From assembly GCA_964436865.1 (NCBI GenBank), contig CAYTFK010000014.1, positions 1 through 46,251 on the forward strand: a stretch of DNA of 46,251 bases, in the 5' to 3' direction. The notes under the pieces were generated by a model, which made no database searches, was not told the origin of the DNA, and saw only the letters and a list, made by a program, of their open reading frames with translations. Shown one piece after another: positions 26,096-34,618 of this stretch (position 1 is its first letter; every line of letters starts with the position of its first letter). The position numbers and the translations under genes were made by a program. The stretch comes from JAXGPP01 sp964436865 (lineage in GTDB: Bacteria > Planctomycetota > Planctomycetia > Pirellulales > Thermoguttaceae).

Positions 26096-28108
26096 CTATT
26101 CTGCCGCCTTCCGACCTGCTTTCAGTGTCGCGATGATGCGGTCCACATCGAACACGCACCCGCCCCAAGTCCCGCCGCCGATCTGTTGCAGCGCCGCCCA
26201 CAGCCGGGTCTCGTCCGGCAGGAGCGGATCGGGTGTGAGTTCCGGATGCGGCGATCGCTCGGCAACGATCCGTGCTGCCTCCTCGGGCGTGAACTCACGG
26301 TCGGCATCGCCCACCAGATCCACGCTTCCTTCCAGCCGGTGTCGGTCGATCACCAGGCGGATGCGATCGCCGTCGCGAACCTTGCCCAGGGGGCCGCCCG
26401 CCAGCGCCTCCGGCCCAACCATGCCAATGCACGCGCCTGTGCTGACTCCCGAGAACCTCGCGTCGGTCACCAACGCCACCTCGTGGCCCCAGGAGAGATA
26501 CCTGAGCGCCGACGTGAGCTGGAAAGTCTCTTCCATGCCGGAACCAAGCGGCCCGCGGCCGATGAGCACAATGACGTCCCCCGGTCCGATTTCCCGCTCG
26601 CCGTGACCTCTCACTGCGGCGATCGCGTCGCGCTCGCGGACAAACACCCGCGCCAAACCCGTCTTGCGGTACACACCGTCCGAGTCGATGACTCGTGGGT
26701 CGATCGCCGTGCTCTTGATCACCGAACCCTCCGGTGCAAGGTTGCCGCGCGGGAAGCAGACGGTGCTCGTTACCCCCTTCTCAGCGGCGCGCTCGGGGCT
26801 CATGATCACATCGTCGGGATCGACGCCGTCCCGTTTCCACAGCACTTCTCGCATCGCCGCACGGCGCTGTGACCGCTGCCACCATTCAAGCACTTCGCCG
26901 AGCGTCAGACCGCTCACCGTGAGCACGCCCAGATCGAGCACGCCCAGGTCACGCAGATGGAGCATCACTTCCGGCACGCCGCCCGCCAGGTATACCTGCA
27001 CGGTGGGATAGTTCGCCGGGCCGTTGGGGAGCGCGTCGACCAGTCGCGGGACACGGCGATTCATTTCGGCCCAGTCGTCGATGGTCGGCCGCTCCAGACC
27101 GGCGGAGTGGGCGATCGCAGGTGTATGCAGAATCAAATTGGTCGAGCCGCCGAACGCGGCAAACACGGCCATAGCATTGCGGATCGCGGCCTGGCTGACG
27201 ATGTCGCCGGCCGTAATACCGCGGTCGTCGAGTCTCGTCAGCGCCTGAGCGCTGCGTCGGGCCATGTCGAGCCAAATCGGTTGCCCGGAGGGTGCCAGAG
27301 CCGAGTGCGGCAGGCTCAGCCCGAGGGCCTCGCCCACCACCTGCGACGTCGCGGCGGTCCCCAGAAACTGGCAGCCCCCGCCTGGTGACCCGCACGCCCG
27401 GCACCCGAGCGCCGCCGCCTCTTCGAGTGACATCTCGCCCCGAGCGTAACGCGTGCCCATCGATTGGATTTTTCCGGCGTCCTCTCCCTGGGTGGGCATC
27501 AATGTGACGCCACCCGGCACGAGCACGCTCGGCAGTCTTCGGAAACTGGCCAGGGCCATCATCATTGCCGGCAGCCCCTTGTCGCAAGTTGCCACACCGA
27601 GAACGCCCTTAGCGGTAGGGATCGACCGGGTGAGACGGCGGAAGATCGACGCCGCGTCGTTCCGATACGCGAGGCTGTCGAACATTCCCGTGGTCCCCTG
27701 CGTCCGGCCGTCGCAGGGGTCGGAGCAGTAAGCCGCGTAGGGCACCCGCCCGGCCGACTTGATCTCCTCGGCCGCTGCGGCCACGGCCAGTCCCAATTCC
27801 CAGTGTCCGGTGTGATAGCCGAGCGCGATTGGTGTTCCGTCAGGGCCTCGCATTCCGCCGAGCGTGCTCAGAATTACGTACTGCCGCCCGGCTACCGTCG
27901 ACGGCTTCCAGCCCATGCCGGCGTCTTGCGTCATGCCGAACAGGTCGCCACTGGGCCGCATGCGGAGCATGTCGTCCGTCAGCGGCAATTCACCTTCCGC
28001 CCCTGGTGCGTGTGTCGGTGTGTCGTAGAGGGCCGGGTTGCCGGAGTCGAGCAGCGAGGTGTCGGGCGACATGGGAGGAACTGTGTCAGGCGTCCAGGAA
28101 TGGTTCAT
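26096..28108 (-). CDS. YjhG/YagF-type sugar-acid dehydratase (IlvD/Edd superfamily)
   Basis: The 670-residue protein belongs to the IlvD/Edd dehydratases, which use an iron-sulfur cluster to remove water from sugar acids or dihydroxy acids. Length and the segment CSDPCDGRTQGTTGMFDSL are characteristic of the YjhG/YagF D-xylonate dehydratase branch. Candidate cluster cysteines lie in YCSDPC, ATCDKG and GCRACGSPGGGC. The magnesium/substrate segment VTDARFSGVSTGACIG is also present. The start ATG 28108 overlaps the stop of the DedA gene by four bases (ATGA), so translation is probably coupled. A pathway for sugar acids fits the carbohydrate genes in the window, but D-xylonate is only the most likely substrate by family. 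Confidence 0.88.
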   Translation of the reverse strand: MNHSWTPDTVPPMSPDTSLLDSGNPALYDTPTHAPGAEGELPLTDDMLRMRPSGDLFGMTQDAGMGWKPSTVAGRQYVILSTLGGMRGPDGTPIALGYHTGHWELGLAVAAAAEEIKSAGRVPYAAYCSDPCDGRTQGTTGMFDSLAYRNDAASIFRRLTRSIPTAKGVLGVATCDKGLPAMMMALASFRRLPSVLVPGGVTLMPTQGEDAGKIQSMGTRYARGEMSLEEAAALGCRACGSPGGGCQFLGTAATSQVVGEALGLSLPHSALAPSGQPIWLDMARRSAQALTRLDDRGITAGDIVSQAAIRNAMAVFAAFGGSTNLILHTPAIAHSAGLERPTIDDWAEMNRRVPRLVDALPNGPANYPTVQVYLAGGVPEVMLHLRDLGVLDLGVLTVSGLTLGEVLEWWQRSQRRAAMREVLWKRDGVDPDDVIMSPERAAEKGVTSTVCFPRGNLAPEGSVIKSTAIDPRVIDSDGVYRKTGLARVFVRERDAIAAVRGHGEREIGPGDVIVLIGRGPLGSGMEETFQLTSALRYLSWGHEVALVTDARFSGVSTGACIGMVGPEALAGGPLGKVRDGDRIRLVIDRHRLEGSVDLVGDADREFTPEEAARIVAERSPHPELTPDPLLPDETRLWAALQQIGGGTWGGCVFDVDRIIATLKAGRKAAE

Positions 28109-28740
28109 TGTTCGGCCTTCGGCGCCGGCCACAACCACTGGGCCAGCCCTGCGGCCGCCAGCGGCAGGGCGAGCGAAGCGGCCAACGCATAGGGCAGCGG
28201 CACGGTTTGCCCCAGTGCCGCGTACACGGCGGCAATCCCCAGATTACTCAATGCGACCGGCAGGAGAAACGCCGTCCAGCCCAACCGCGTGGTGCCCAGG
28301 AAGAGGACGCTCGCCTCAGCCAGAACGGGCACCGGGCGGGCCAGCACCAGGACGAGCGGCCCGAAACGGCGGCTCAGCCGGTCGATCCGCTCCTGCTCCT
28401 CCGCGCCCGAAAGCCGGATCGCCAGCGGACGCCCGAAAAGCTTCGCCAGAACGTAACCGACTACCGCCCCGGCGGTCATTCCGGCCCACGCCGCGGCGGT
28501 TCCACCCCAGATACCGAGCGCGTTTCCGGCCACGGTGCTCACCACGCTCGACGGGATCGGCAGAAACACGTCGGTCGACAGTAGCCCGACTACCGCGAGG
28601 GCAACCGTCGTGGGGGGCAGCGTTGAGTGAAGCTGCGTCTCGATCCAACTTTCCATCTCAGCACCGAACACCGCAAACGGCAGGATTGGAATCGCCAGGA
28701 CGGCGGCCAGGAGCAGCAATGGCTTCAGCAATTCGCGCAT
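28105..28740 (-). CDS. DedA/VTT family membrane protein
   Basis: This roughly 211-residue protein has four or five hydrophobic segments and the DedA/VTT (SNARE-associated) core: LLSTDVFLPIPSSVVSTVAG with its reentrant Pro-rich loop, a glycine-rich helix (GGTAAAWAGMTAGAVVGYVL), and VLARPVPVLAEASVLFLG with the conserved Arg-Pro and Glu. DedA proteins sit in the inner membrane and have been linked to undecaprenyl-phosphate and phospholipid flipping and membrane homeostasis. An in-frame TTG lies just before the chosen ATG. It follows the YcxB-like gene by 12 bases and overlaps the dehydratase start. Confidence 0.85.
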   Translation of the reverse strand: MRELLKPLLLLAAVLAIPILPFAVFGAEMESWIETQLHSTLPPTTVALAVVGLLSTDVFLPIPSSVVSTVAGNALGIWGGTAAAWAGMTAGAVVGYVLAKLFGRPLAIRLSGAEEQERIDRLSRRFGPLVLVLARPVPVLAEASVLFLGTTRLGWTAFLLPVALSNLGIAAVYAALGQTVPLPYALAASLALPLAAAGLAQWLWPAPKAEQ

Positions 28741-28752
28741 CAATTGCTCGTT

Positions 28753-29931
28753 TCAAACCGGTGGCAATCTGGCAGCGACCAGCTCAAGCAGCGCTTGCCA
28801 CTGGTGATCCTCAAACAGCGTCCGCGGCAGCACCTGGGCTCGCGTGCCACTGCGAAAGTACAGCAGTAGCGCGCCGCGCGCGACGCGATATGCGGAGTAG
28901 TGCCGCCAATTGACCACGTTGACGCCGTAAGGTGATTCAATCCGTATCGCGACGGGTGAGATCCTGACCGCGGCCAGTGCAAACGGGCCGGTGCGCAAAC
29001 GCGCCTGGGCGGCAATACTGCGGCGCTCTGCAACATAGAACACCCAGACGATCGCCATCAAGCCGGCGAATGTGCTCAGAACCAACAGGCCGTCCGGGCG
29101 GATGCCGCCGACGATCGAGAATACAGCCGGCGCGGCGATCGGCACCATCAGGGCCAGGGGCAGCAGTCGCCATAACCACCAGCCGGGCAGATGCCACATC
29201 ACCGCCCGAATCTGCCCGAGGCTCACGCTTCCTTGTCCCTTGATCATCGGAGTCGCCGGTTCGGCGGGCCATGTCGCCATTTCTTCGGTCCCGATGACTC
29301 CCAGCGCGGGATCGTTGGGATCCGGGGCCGAAAGCAGGTGTCGCTGAGGCAGCTTGTGACGCACAAGGTGCAGGAATGCTTGCCAATCGGCAGGATCGAA
29401 CAGCGATCGGGGCAGCGTCAGCCATTCCGACGCAGGATGGAGATGCAAGAGCGCGACGCGACTGGAAATGGTGCACCTGGAAAAGGCGTCCCAGGCTCGA
29501 AGCGACTCCATGCTCGCCGTCTTCACGCGAACCGTCTGCTCGGCAAACTCGAATTCCGGTGCGATCTCCGCTCCGCACCACTCCGCCGCAAGCCGGCGCA
29601 GCAGGCTTCGCACCCCTAGCTGTGCCCCGACCACGATCGCCACGAGCGTCACGAGCAGCGGGAACAAGGGATGGGCGAAGACCTCGACGGGGCCGTCGGT
29701 TGCGATCATCCATACCAGCAGCAGCGCAGCGACGAGGAGCATGAGCGGCGTGTGGCCTCCGGGTATCACCAGCCGAAGGCCGTCGCGCACATCCTGTCGC
29801 CTGATCGTGCCGGCCGCCCGGATCGGCCGTTCCAGCCCGAACGGCGCGCGGTTGGGCACCCGGATCGGAGCGGCAGCCGTCTCCGCCTGGGGCGAGGCGT
29901 ATGGGTTCTGATCGTGTTCGGGCAAGGTCAT
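28753..29931 (-). CDS. Membrane protein with duplicated YcxB-like domains (paralog A)
   Basis: The 392-residue protein starts MTLPEHDQNPYASP, a motif shared with its upstream neighbour. It has two halves, each with a pair of transmembrane helices (such as LMLLVAALLLVWMIA; WWLWRLLPLALMVPIAAP) and a soluble domain with a shared pattern W..FS...LLL...LPR.LF...WQ...LV...LP. This matches the YcxB-like family (PF14317), whose function is unknown. The first repeat ends near HLVRHKLPQ, the second at the C-terminus. The start overlaps the stop of the upstream paralog in an ATGA. Function unknown; membrane location is clear. Confidence 0.75.
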   Translation of the reverse strand: MTLPEHDQNPYASPQAETAAAPIRVPNRAPFGLERPIRAAGTIRRQDVRDGLRLVIPGGHTPLMLLVAALLLVWMIATDGPVEVFAHPLFPLLVTLVAIVVGAQLGVRSLLRRLAAEWCGAEIAPEFEFAEQTVRVKTASMESLRAWDAFSRCTISSRVALLHLHPASEWLTLPRSLFDPADWQAFLHLVRHKLPQRHLLSAPDPNDPALGVIGTEEMATWPAEPATPMIKGQGSVSLGQIRAVMWHLPGWWLWRLLPLALMVPIAAPAVFSIVGGIRPDGLLVLSTFAGLMAIVWVFYVAERRSIAAQARLRTGPFALAAVRISPVAIRIESPYGVNVVNWRHYSAYRVARGALLLYFRSGTRAQVLPRTLFEDHQWQALLELVAARLPPV

Positions 29932-31178
29932 CTGCCTTCCTGCGGACTTGCGGTGGACCACTGCTCTTTCGACCTTCGCCACCACGGCCGTCTCTTTTCG
30001 GGCGGCAGTCTCCGCTCGACTATCTCAATGAATCGCTGCCAGGCGTCGGCGCTTGAGAACAACGAACGGTAAAACACATGGTACGTGCGGAGATGCTCGC
30101 CGTGCTCGCTCAGGAGCAGCACGACCGACTCAGACTTGCGGTACGAGCTGAACGCCTCCCAGCGTGCGGCGCCTCGAATGCCGTTGCGCAAGGTCTCGAT
30201 CCCCAGTTCGCTGATCTGGCCGCTCAGCACGGCAAAGTCGCCGCGGCCGTCAATGCGGTCGCGCCGTCGTTGATAAAGTGGCTTCAGAATGAAGATGTAG
30301 AGAATAAGAACCGTCATCGCGACCGACACAGCGACCACAATTGCCGGACGAGTATCGGGGCCCTGATTCACGATCATGAAACCGCCAATGACCGCCGGCA
30401 GCAGCAGGAACGCCACGGTGATGAAGTGCACCAGCAACTGCGAGTAGGGGAAGAAGCGTCGCAGTGCCGCAAGCTCTTTCGCCGTCGGGCACCCGGAAAA
30501 AACGATTGCCTCGCCAACCGGTTTCATCGCTTCCGGCGACTCGGCGGACGCCGGGGCGGGACCGCGCGATGCCGGCTCCCGGGCCGCCGGCGAGCCATGT
30601 TCCGGCAGCTTGAACCGCACGAGTGCCGCGGCCGCCTGCCACTCCTCTTCCGTGGCGAAGAACCGCCGCGGCAGGACGACATGGCTTGCCGGATCAGCCA
30701 GATACAGCAACATCGCTTCCGCGTCGCTGCGGAAATGACTGAACCGCGACCACGGCCGCAACGAACGGGCGTCAGCCGATTGCGCCGAAAGCCCCTCTTC
30801 GGTCAGCAGAAGCTCCTGTTCTTCGATCGGGTCCTCATCCTTGGCGCGCGACAGCCACCGCGTGGGGAGCATTGCCAGCAGCAGGAAAAATGCGACAAGG
30901 CCGCACAAAGCCACCATGCTCCACTTCAGTGGCCCGAACCCGGGAATGAACGCCAGCCAGCCGATCGGCACCGACAGGAAGAGGACCAGGTAGAAGCCCT
31001 TGAGCCACGCCGGCACCGGCTTCTGCCCGGCCATCGCTGCCCGCCGGAAGTCGCCCAGCGTGAGCGTTCCCGCCGCGTGGATCGGCTCGCTCAGGCCGAA
31101 CCGCCGTTCGGACTGCGGCACGGGGCCAGCGTCGCTCTGCGGCGAGGCGTAGGGATTCTGGCGGATGGGGTCGTCCAA
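29928..31178 (-). CDS. Membrane protein with duplicated YcxB-like domains (paralog B), TTG start
   Basis: This 416-residue protein has no suitable ATG or GTG near its start; the best start is TTG 31178, with GGAG at 31185-31188 six bases upstream, giving MDDPIRQNPYASPQ. Like its downstream paralog it has two two-helix membrane segments and two YcxB-like units (LLLTEEGLSAQ ... VVLPRRFFATEEEWQ and the C-terminal SSYRKSESVVLLL ... SLFSSADAWQ). It is the first gene of a minus-strand operon. It diverges from uvrC with 123 bases between. Function unknown. Confidence 0.7.
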   Translation of the reverse strand: MDDPIRQNPYASPQSDAGPVPQSERRFGLSEPIHAAGTLTLGDFRRAAMAGQKPVPAWLKGFYLVLFLSVPIGWLAFIPGFGPLKWSMVALCGLVAFFLLLAMLPTRWLSRAKDEDPIEEQELLLTEEGLSAQSADARSLRPWSRFSHFRSDAEAMLLYLADPASHVVLPRRFFATEEEWQAAAALVRFKLPEHGSPAAREPASRGPAPASAESPEAMKPVGEAIVFSGCPTAKELAALRRFFPYSQLLVHFITVAFLLLPAVIGGFMIVNQGPDTRPAIVVAVSVAMTVLILYIFILKPLYQRRRDRIDGRGDFAVLSGQISELGIETLRNGIRGAARWEAFSSYRKSESVVLLLSEHGEHLRTYHVFYRSLFSSADAWQRFIEIVERRLPPEKRRPWWRRSKEQWSTASPQEGR

Positions 31179-31220
31179 CAGCGTCTCCGTTACAACCGGG
31201 CGGTGCGGGCGGAGGGGCAG

Positions 31221-31226
31221 TATAAT
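31221..31226 (+). promoter_or_regulatory. Possible -10 element for uvrC
   Basis: A perfect TATAAT hexamer lies 76 bases upstream of the uvrC start, in the region between uvrC and the divergent membrane-protein operon. No matching -35 box is visible, so the promoter is tentative. Confidence 0.4.
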
Positions 31227-31301
31227 GATGATGGTTGCAGATTGTCCCGCCCGCCGCAACGGACCCCGCCTGCGATGTACTGAATCGAAACGGACTTCGC
31301 T

Positions 31302-32627
31302 GTGTCTGAAACTGCATTGCCCAACGACAATTCCCTGGCGGCCGAGAAGGTCCGCTCCTTTCCCCATACGCCCGGCGTATATCTGATGAAGGACGCCGCC
31401 GGCCGGGTGATCTACGTCGGCAAGGCGAAAGACCTCCGCAATCGCGCCAGCAGCTACTTTCACAAGGCGGCGGCCGAAGACGCCCGCACCGCGCAACTCG
31501 TCCAGGAGATCCGCGACATCGACTACCTGGAGGCCGAAAGCGAGGTCGACGCCCTGCTGGTCGAGGCCCGGCTGGTCAAAGACATCCAGCCCAAGTTCAA
31601 CAAGGATCTCAAGGACGACAAGACGTTTCCTTACCTGGAGATCCACACGCGGGAAGACTTTCCCCGTGTTGAGATCACGCGGGAGCCCGAGTCGCGGGGT
31701 ACGAAGCTGTACGGGCCGTTCGCCAACGTGAGCGGCCTGCGTGGCGCGCTGCAGGTGCTACAGAAGATCTTTCGTTTCCGCACCTGCTCGCTCGATATCG
31801 ATGAGACCGACGAGCGGTGGCGGTGGTTCCGTCCGTGCCTGCTGGCATCGATCGCCCAATGCACGGCTCCCTGCAACTTCCGTATCACCAAGGACGAATA
31901 CCGCAAGGACATCCGCCGGCTGCAGCGGTTTCTCGAGGGCGAGAAGAAGTCGCTCCTTGCGGAGATGCGGGCTGAAATGCAGTCGCTGGCCGACGAGCGG
32001 CGGTACGAAGAAGCCGCCCGCCTCCGCGACGAAGTGCGTCTTTTGGAGACGCTCGACCAGCGGGGAGAACTCGATACGCACGTGCAGCCCGAGGTATTCC
32101 CGATCGATCCCAAGAAGGGGCTCGCGGGCTTGCAGAAGGTGCTCCACCTGTCGAAGCAGCCGCGGACAATCGAAGGGGTCGACATCGCGCACCTCGCCGG
32201 AACCGAAACCGTCGCCAGCCTCGTGCAGTTCATCGACGGCCTGCCGTTCAAGCCCGGCTACAAGCGGTTCAAGATCCGCAACGTCCAGGGTGTGGATGAT
32301 TTCGCGAGCATCTTCGAAGTCGTTGCCCGGCGGTTTCAGCGTCTCCGTGACGAGGGAGATGTCTTTCCCGATATTTTGCTCATCGATGGCGGAAAGGGGC
32401 AGCTTAGCGCGGCGATGGGAGCGTTTTCGGCGCTTTCGATCGACCCGCCGACGGTGATCTCGCTGGCCAAGCGCGAAGAAGAGGTCTTTCTGCCCGGCGC
32501 CGATGAACCGCTGAGACTCAGCCGGCACTCGTACGCTCTCCGGCTCCTGCAATATGTCCGTGACGAAGCGCACCGCTTCGCGCAGCACTACCACCACATG
32601 CTGCGGCGCAAGTCGACGCGCGAGTAA
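31302..32627 (+). CDS. uvrC: Short UvrC-type excinuclease subunit
   Basis: UvrC makes the two incisions in nucleotide excision repair. This 441-residue version has the N-terminal GIY-YIG nuclease (GVYLMKDAAG ... IYVGKAKDLRNR, about 25-48), the Cys region CLLASIAQCTAPC, a UVR motif binding UvrB (about 215-250, ADERRYEEAARLRDEV), and the RNase H-like endonuclease with D294 (GVDIAHLAG), D362 (LLIDGGKGQL) and E422 (RDEAH). It lacks about 100 residues usually found between the UVR motif and the RNase H domain, and the C-terminal helix-hairpin-helix pair; canonical UvrC is about 600 residues. The stop follows directly with no remnant downstream. GTG 31302 is the likely start. Confidence 0.9.
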   Translation: MSETALPNDNSLAAEKVRSFPHTPGVYLMKDAAGRVIYVGKAKDLRNRASSYFHKAAAEDARTAQLVQEIRDIDYLEAESEVDALLVEARLVKDIQPKFNKDLKDDKTFPYLEIHTREDFPRVEITREPESRGTKLYGPFANVSGLRGALQVLQKIFRFRTCSLDIDETDERWRWFRPCLLASIAQCTAPCNFRITKDEYRKDIRRLQRFLEGEKKSLLAEMRAEMQSLADERRYEEAARLRDEVRLLETLDQRGELDTHVQPEVFPIDPKKGLAGLQKVLHLSKQPRTIEGVDIAHLAGTETVASLVQFIDGLPFKPGYKRFKIRNVQGVDDFASIFEVVARRFQRLRDEGDVFPDILLIDGGKGQLSAAMGAFSALSIDPPTVISLAKREEEVFLPGADEPLRLSRHSYALRLLQYVRDEAHRFAQHYHHMLRRKSTRE

Positions 32628-32703
32628 GCCGGACAGTCACGCTTCTGCATCGCGAGCGAACCATGCCCGGCGACGAAGGCTGAACGCCCCTTCTGCCTTG
32701 TGT

Positions 32704-32731
32704 ATTCGCTATTCAGCATTCGCCATTGGCT
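32704..32731. repeat. Degenerate heptamer-period repeat, locus 2
   Basis: Four consecutive 7-base units: ATTCGCT, ATTCAGC, ATTCGCC, ATTGGCT. It lies downstream of uvrC, just beyond the T-run of the minus-strand terminator. Confidence 0.6.
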
Positions 32732-32739
32732 CAGCGCAT

Positions 32740-32807
32740 AAAAAACCCCCGCCCCTCCGCGACCGACCGTGTTCAGGATGGCACGGCCGGTCGGCGAGGG
32801 ATCGGGG
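32740..32807 (-). terminator. Rho-independent terminator of the small Cys-rich gene
   Basis: On the minus strand a long GC-rich imperfect stem (CACGGCCGGTCGGCGAGGG-type arm pairing across a short ATCC-containing loop) is followed by GGGGGTTTTTTA. It lies about 110 bases after the stop of the small exported protein at 32916. It is oriented for that gene, not for uvrC. Confidence 0.7.
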
Positions 32808-32915
32808 TCACCGGGAGGAATGTGGGGACTGTCGTTCGGTGCTTCGTTCGGTTCGTCGCGCTGCGGCGTCAGGGGAGGACACGCCGACGTAGCATGACAG
32901 ACAATGGTGGAGGTG

Positions 32916-33194
32916 TCAGTTGGTGGGACCAGGGATCAGTTCAGTGCCCGGAGTGGTCAGGACCGGGGCGCCCATCATGGCGGAGCCGGCTGGCCCGCAG
33001 GCGCTGCACGCAGGCTCGCACGGGGCACCCGATTCGCAGACCGTTCCGCCGTAGGTCATGGGGGCGGCTTGCATGGGCGGTGCAGCCTGCATGGGCGGAA
33101 ACATCGCCCCGCGCCGCAAGGGGGCGCAGCACTCGCACCCTACCGTGGCGGCCGCAATCAAGGCCGCAATCGCCAGGACAATGACCTTCCGCAT
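32916..33194 (-). CDS. Small Cys-rich exported protein or lipoprotein
   Basis: This 92-residue protein has a signal peptide (MRKVIVLAIAALIAAATVG) followed immediately by CECCAPL. The cysteine after TVG could be a lipid-attachment site, though the box is not canonical. The mature part is rich in Met/Gln/Pro/Ala, includes the repeated FPPMQAA / PPMQAA unit, and has several further cysteines (CESGAPCEPACSACGP). GGGAG lies about ten bases upstream of ATG 33194. Small proteins of this type are frequent in planctomycetes; no function is known. A strong terminator follows. Confidence 0.65.
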   Translation of the reverse strand: MRKVIVLAIAALIAAATVGCECCAPLRRGAMFPPMQAAPPMQAAPMTYGGTVCESGAPCEPACSACGPAGSAMMGAPVLTTPGTELIPGPTN

Positions 33195-33514
33195 GGCATG
33201 TATCTCCCGCCGCAAGGCAGCGTTCCTTGATATCTGCCTGGAACATGAACCCGGTGCGACCGTTGTCGCCGCCCCTTCCGACTCCACTCCGCGGGAGCCA
33301 CGTCCGTTTTCCAGGCACGTCGCGTGTTGTAGCCAGACAACTCTACCTCACGATCCGTGATGTGCAAATTCAACAGCGGATTTTTTGAAACAGCCGTTGC
33401 GATTTCGCTACCCTTCGCGTCTTTCGCAAGCTAGATTGTTTATGATGAGCGGCGCACCTTGAGCGGTCGGCCGCGACGCCACTCCCTGACACCTAGCTGC
33501 GATTGGGCGACACC
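33195..33514. other. Divergent intergenic region (320 bases)
   Basis: This region lies between the small exported protein (minus) and the hydrolase (plus). It holds a possible minus-strand promoter with an internal palindrome (33340-33367) and a TATGAT hexamer at 33441-33446 that could be the -10 of the hydrolase gene, though without a clear -35. No gene is seen. Confidence 0.45.
33340..33367 (-). promoter_or_regulatory. Possible promoter with palindromic operator in the spacer
   Basis: On the minus strand TTGCAC (33362-33367) and TAGAGT (33340-33345) are separated by 16 bases. The spacer holds TCACGGATCGTGA (33348-33360), an inverted repeat with 5-base arms. This could control the small exported protein, about 145 bases downstream. 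The box matches are only moderate. Confidence 0.3.
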
Positions 33515-34504
33515 ATGCGAAGCACCTGGAGCAATCTGGCTGTCGCAGCCGCGCGAGCTCGTCTCGCCACGACTGCGTGGGTATTCATGGCTTTGACGGT
33601 CTCGGCTGCCCAGGCCGCGTATCCGCCCGAGCATGAGATCTGGCTGGTCAGCACCCGGCGGGCGCCGGTCTGCGCTCCGGGGATCGAGGCGTCGGCATGT
33701 CTGGATTTCTGGCGGCTGGGGCCCGACAACCAGTGGGCGGCTTCCGATCGATCCGCGTTTGTCGCCACCGCCAGCCCGGCTGTCCCGGTCGAAATCTTCC
33801 TGCACGGCAACCGCGTTGACCGCAACGACGCCGTCTACGAGTCATTTAAGGCCTATCGCCATGTCGCCTGCCAGGCCGCCGGTCGCCCGCTGCGTTTCGT
33901 GATCTGGTCATGGCCGGCCGACGAAGTCTCCCGTCGGTCCGGCGATGATGCCCGCGTCAAGGCGGCGCGATGCGGTACCCAAGGCCATTACCTGGCGGGG
34001 CTGCTGAGCGAACTCGATCCTGGGGTTCACGTCGGTCTGGTCGGCTACAGCTTTGGAGCGCGGATCGCCGGCGCCGCGCTGCATCTGTTGGGTGGTGGCG
34101 CGGTCGATGGCCGGGTTCTTGCTAATCGCCGCACGGGAGAACATGTTCCGTACCGCCTGATGCTCGTTGCAGCGGGCATGAACAGCGACTCGCTCCTGCC
34201 CGGCCGCACCTTTGGCCTGGCGATGACCCAGGTCGAGGCGGTCATCGTCACGCGCAATCGGAACGACCCGGTCCTTCGCTGGTATCCGCTGCTCTACCGC
34301 CGTCTGCTGGCGCCTCAATCGCTCGGATATGTCGGGCCAGCCTGCAACACCGGTATGATCAGCGTCTACGACGTCACCTGCTCGGTCGGACGCAGCCATA
34401 GTTGGGACGACTACCTTCGCGCCTCCGCCGTGCATGGCCACCTTGGTTGGGTTGGCTTTGCCGATGCCGCGGCGGTGACTGGGCCGGCGATCATGGCGCC
34501 GTAG
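33515..34504 (+). CDS. Exported alpha/beta-hydrolase fold protein
   Basis: The 329-residue protein has a signal sequence (ARLATTAWVFMALTVSAAQAA) and an alpha/beta-hydrolase core: EIFLHGNRVDRND (oxyanion HGN region), LRFVIWSWPADE and the nucleophile elbow LVGYSFGARIAGAAL with Ser in GYSFG. A late His in RASAVHGHLGW could complete the triad. Two or more cysteine pairs suggest disulfides outside the cytoplasm. Substrate unknown; lipase/esterase-like or amidase activity is possible. ATG 33515 is chosen over an in-frame TTG 12 bases upstream. Confidence 0.75.
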   Translation: MRSTWSNLAVAAARARLATTAWVFMALTVSAAQAAYPPEHEIWLVSTRRAPVCAPGIEASACLDFWRLGPDNQWAASDRSAFVATASPAVPVEIFLHGNRVDRNDAVYESFKAYRHVACQAAGRPLRFVIWSWPADEVSRRSGDDARVKAARCGTQGHYLAGLLSELDPGVHVGLVGYSFGARIAGAALHLLGGGAVDGRVLANRRTGEHVPYRLMLVAAGMNSDSLLPGRTFGLAMTQVEAVIVTRNRNDPVLRWYPLLYRRLLAPQSLGYVGPACNTGMISVYDVTCSVGRSHSWDDYLRASAVHGHLGWVGFADAAAVTGPAIMAP

Positions 34505-34583
34505 GGGCTGCCGTCTCGTTCAGGGAACGCTTACTCACGGTCCCGGGGAATAGAGTTGCGCCGAGCACCGCCGTGCGGCCGCG

Positions 34584-34612
34584 TTGGCTTTTAACCGCGA
34601 GCGGGCAATAAT
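34584..34612 (+). promoter_or_regulatory. Possible leaderless promoter of the aminotransferase gene
   Basis: TTGGCT (34584-34589) and AATAAT (34607-34612) are spaced 17 bases apart. The ATG at 34619 is seven bases after the -10 box, where transcription would normally start. No Shine-Dalgarno sequence precedes the ATG. Confidence 0.4.
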
Positions 34613-34618
34613 GGCGGC

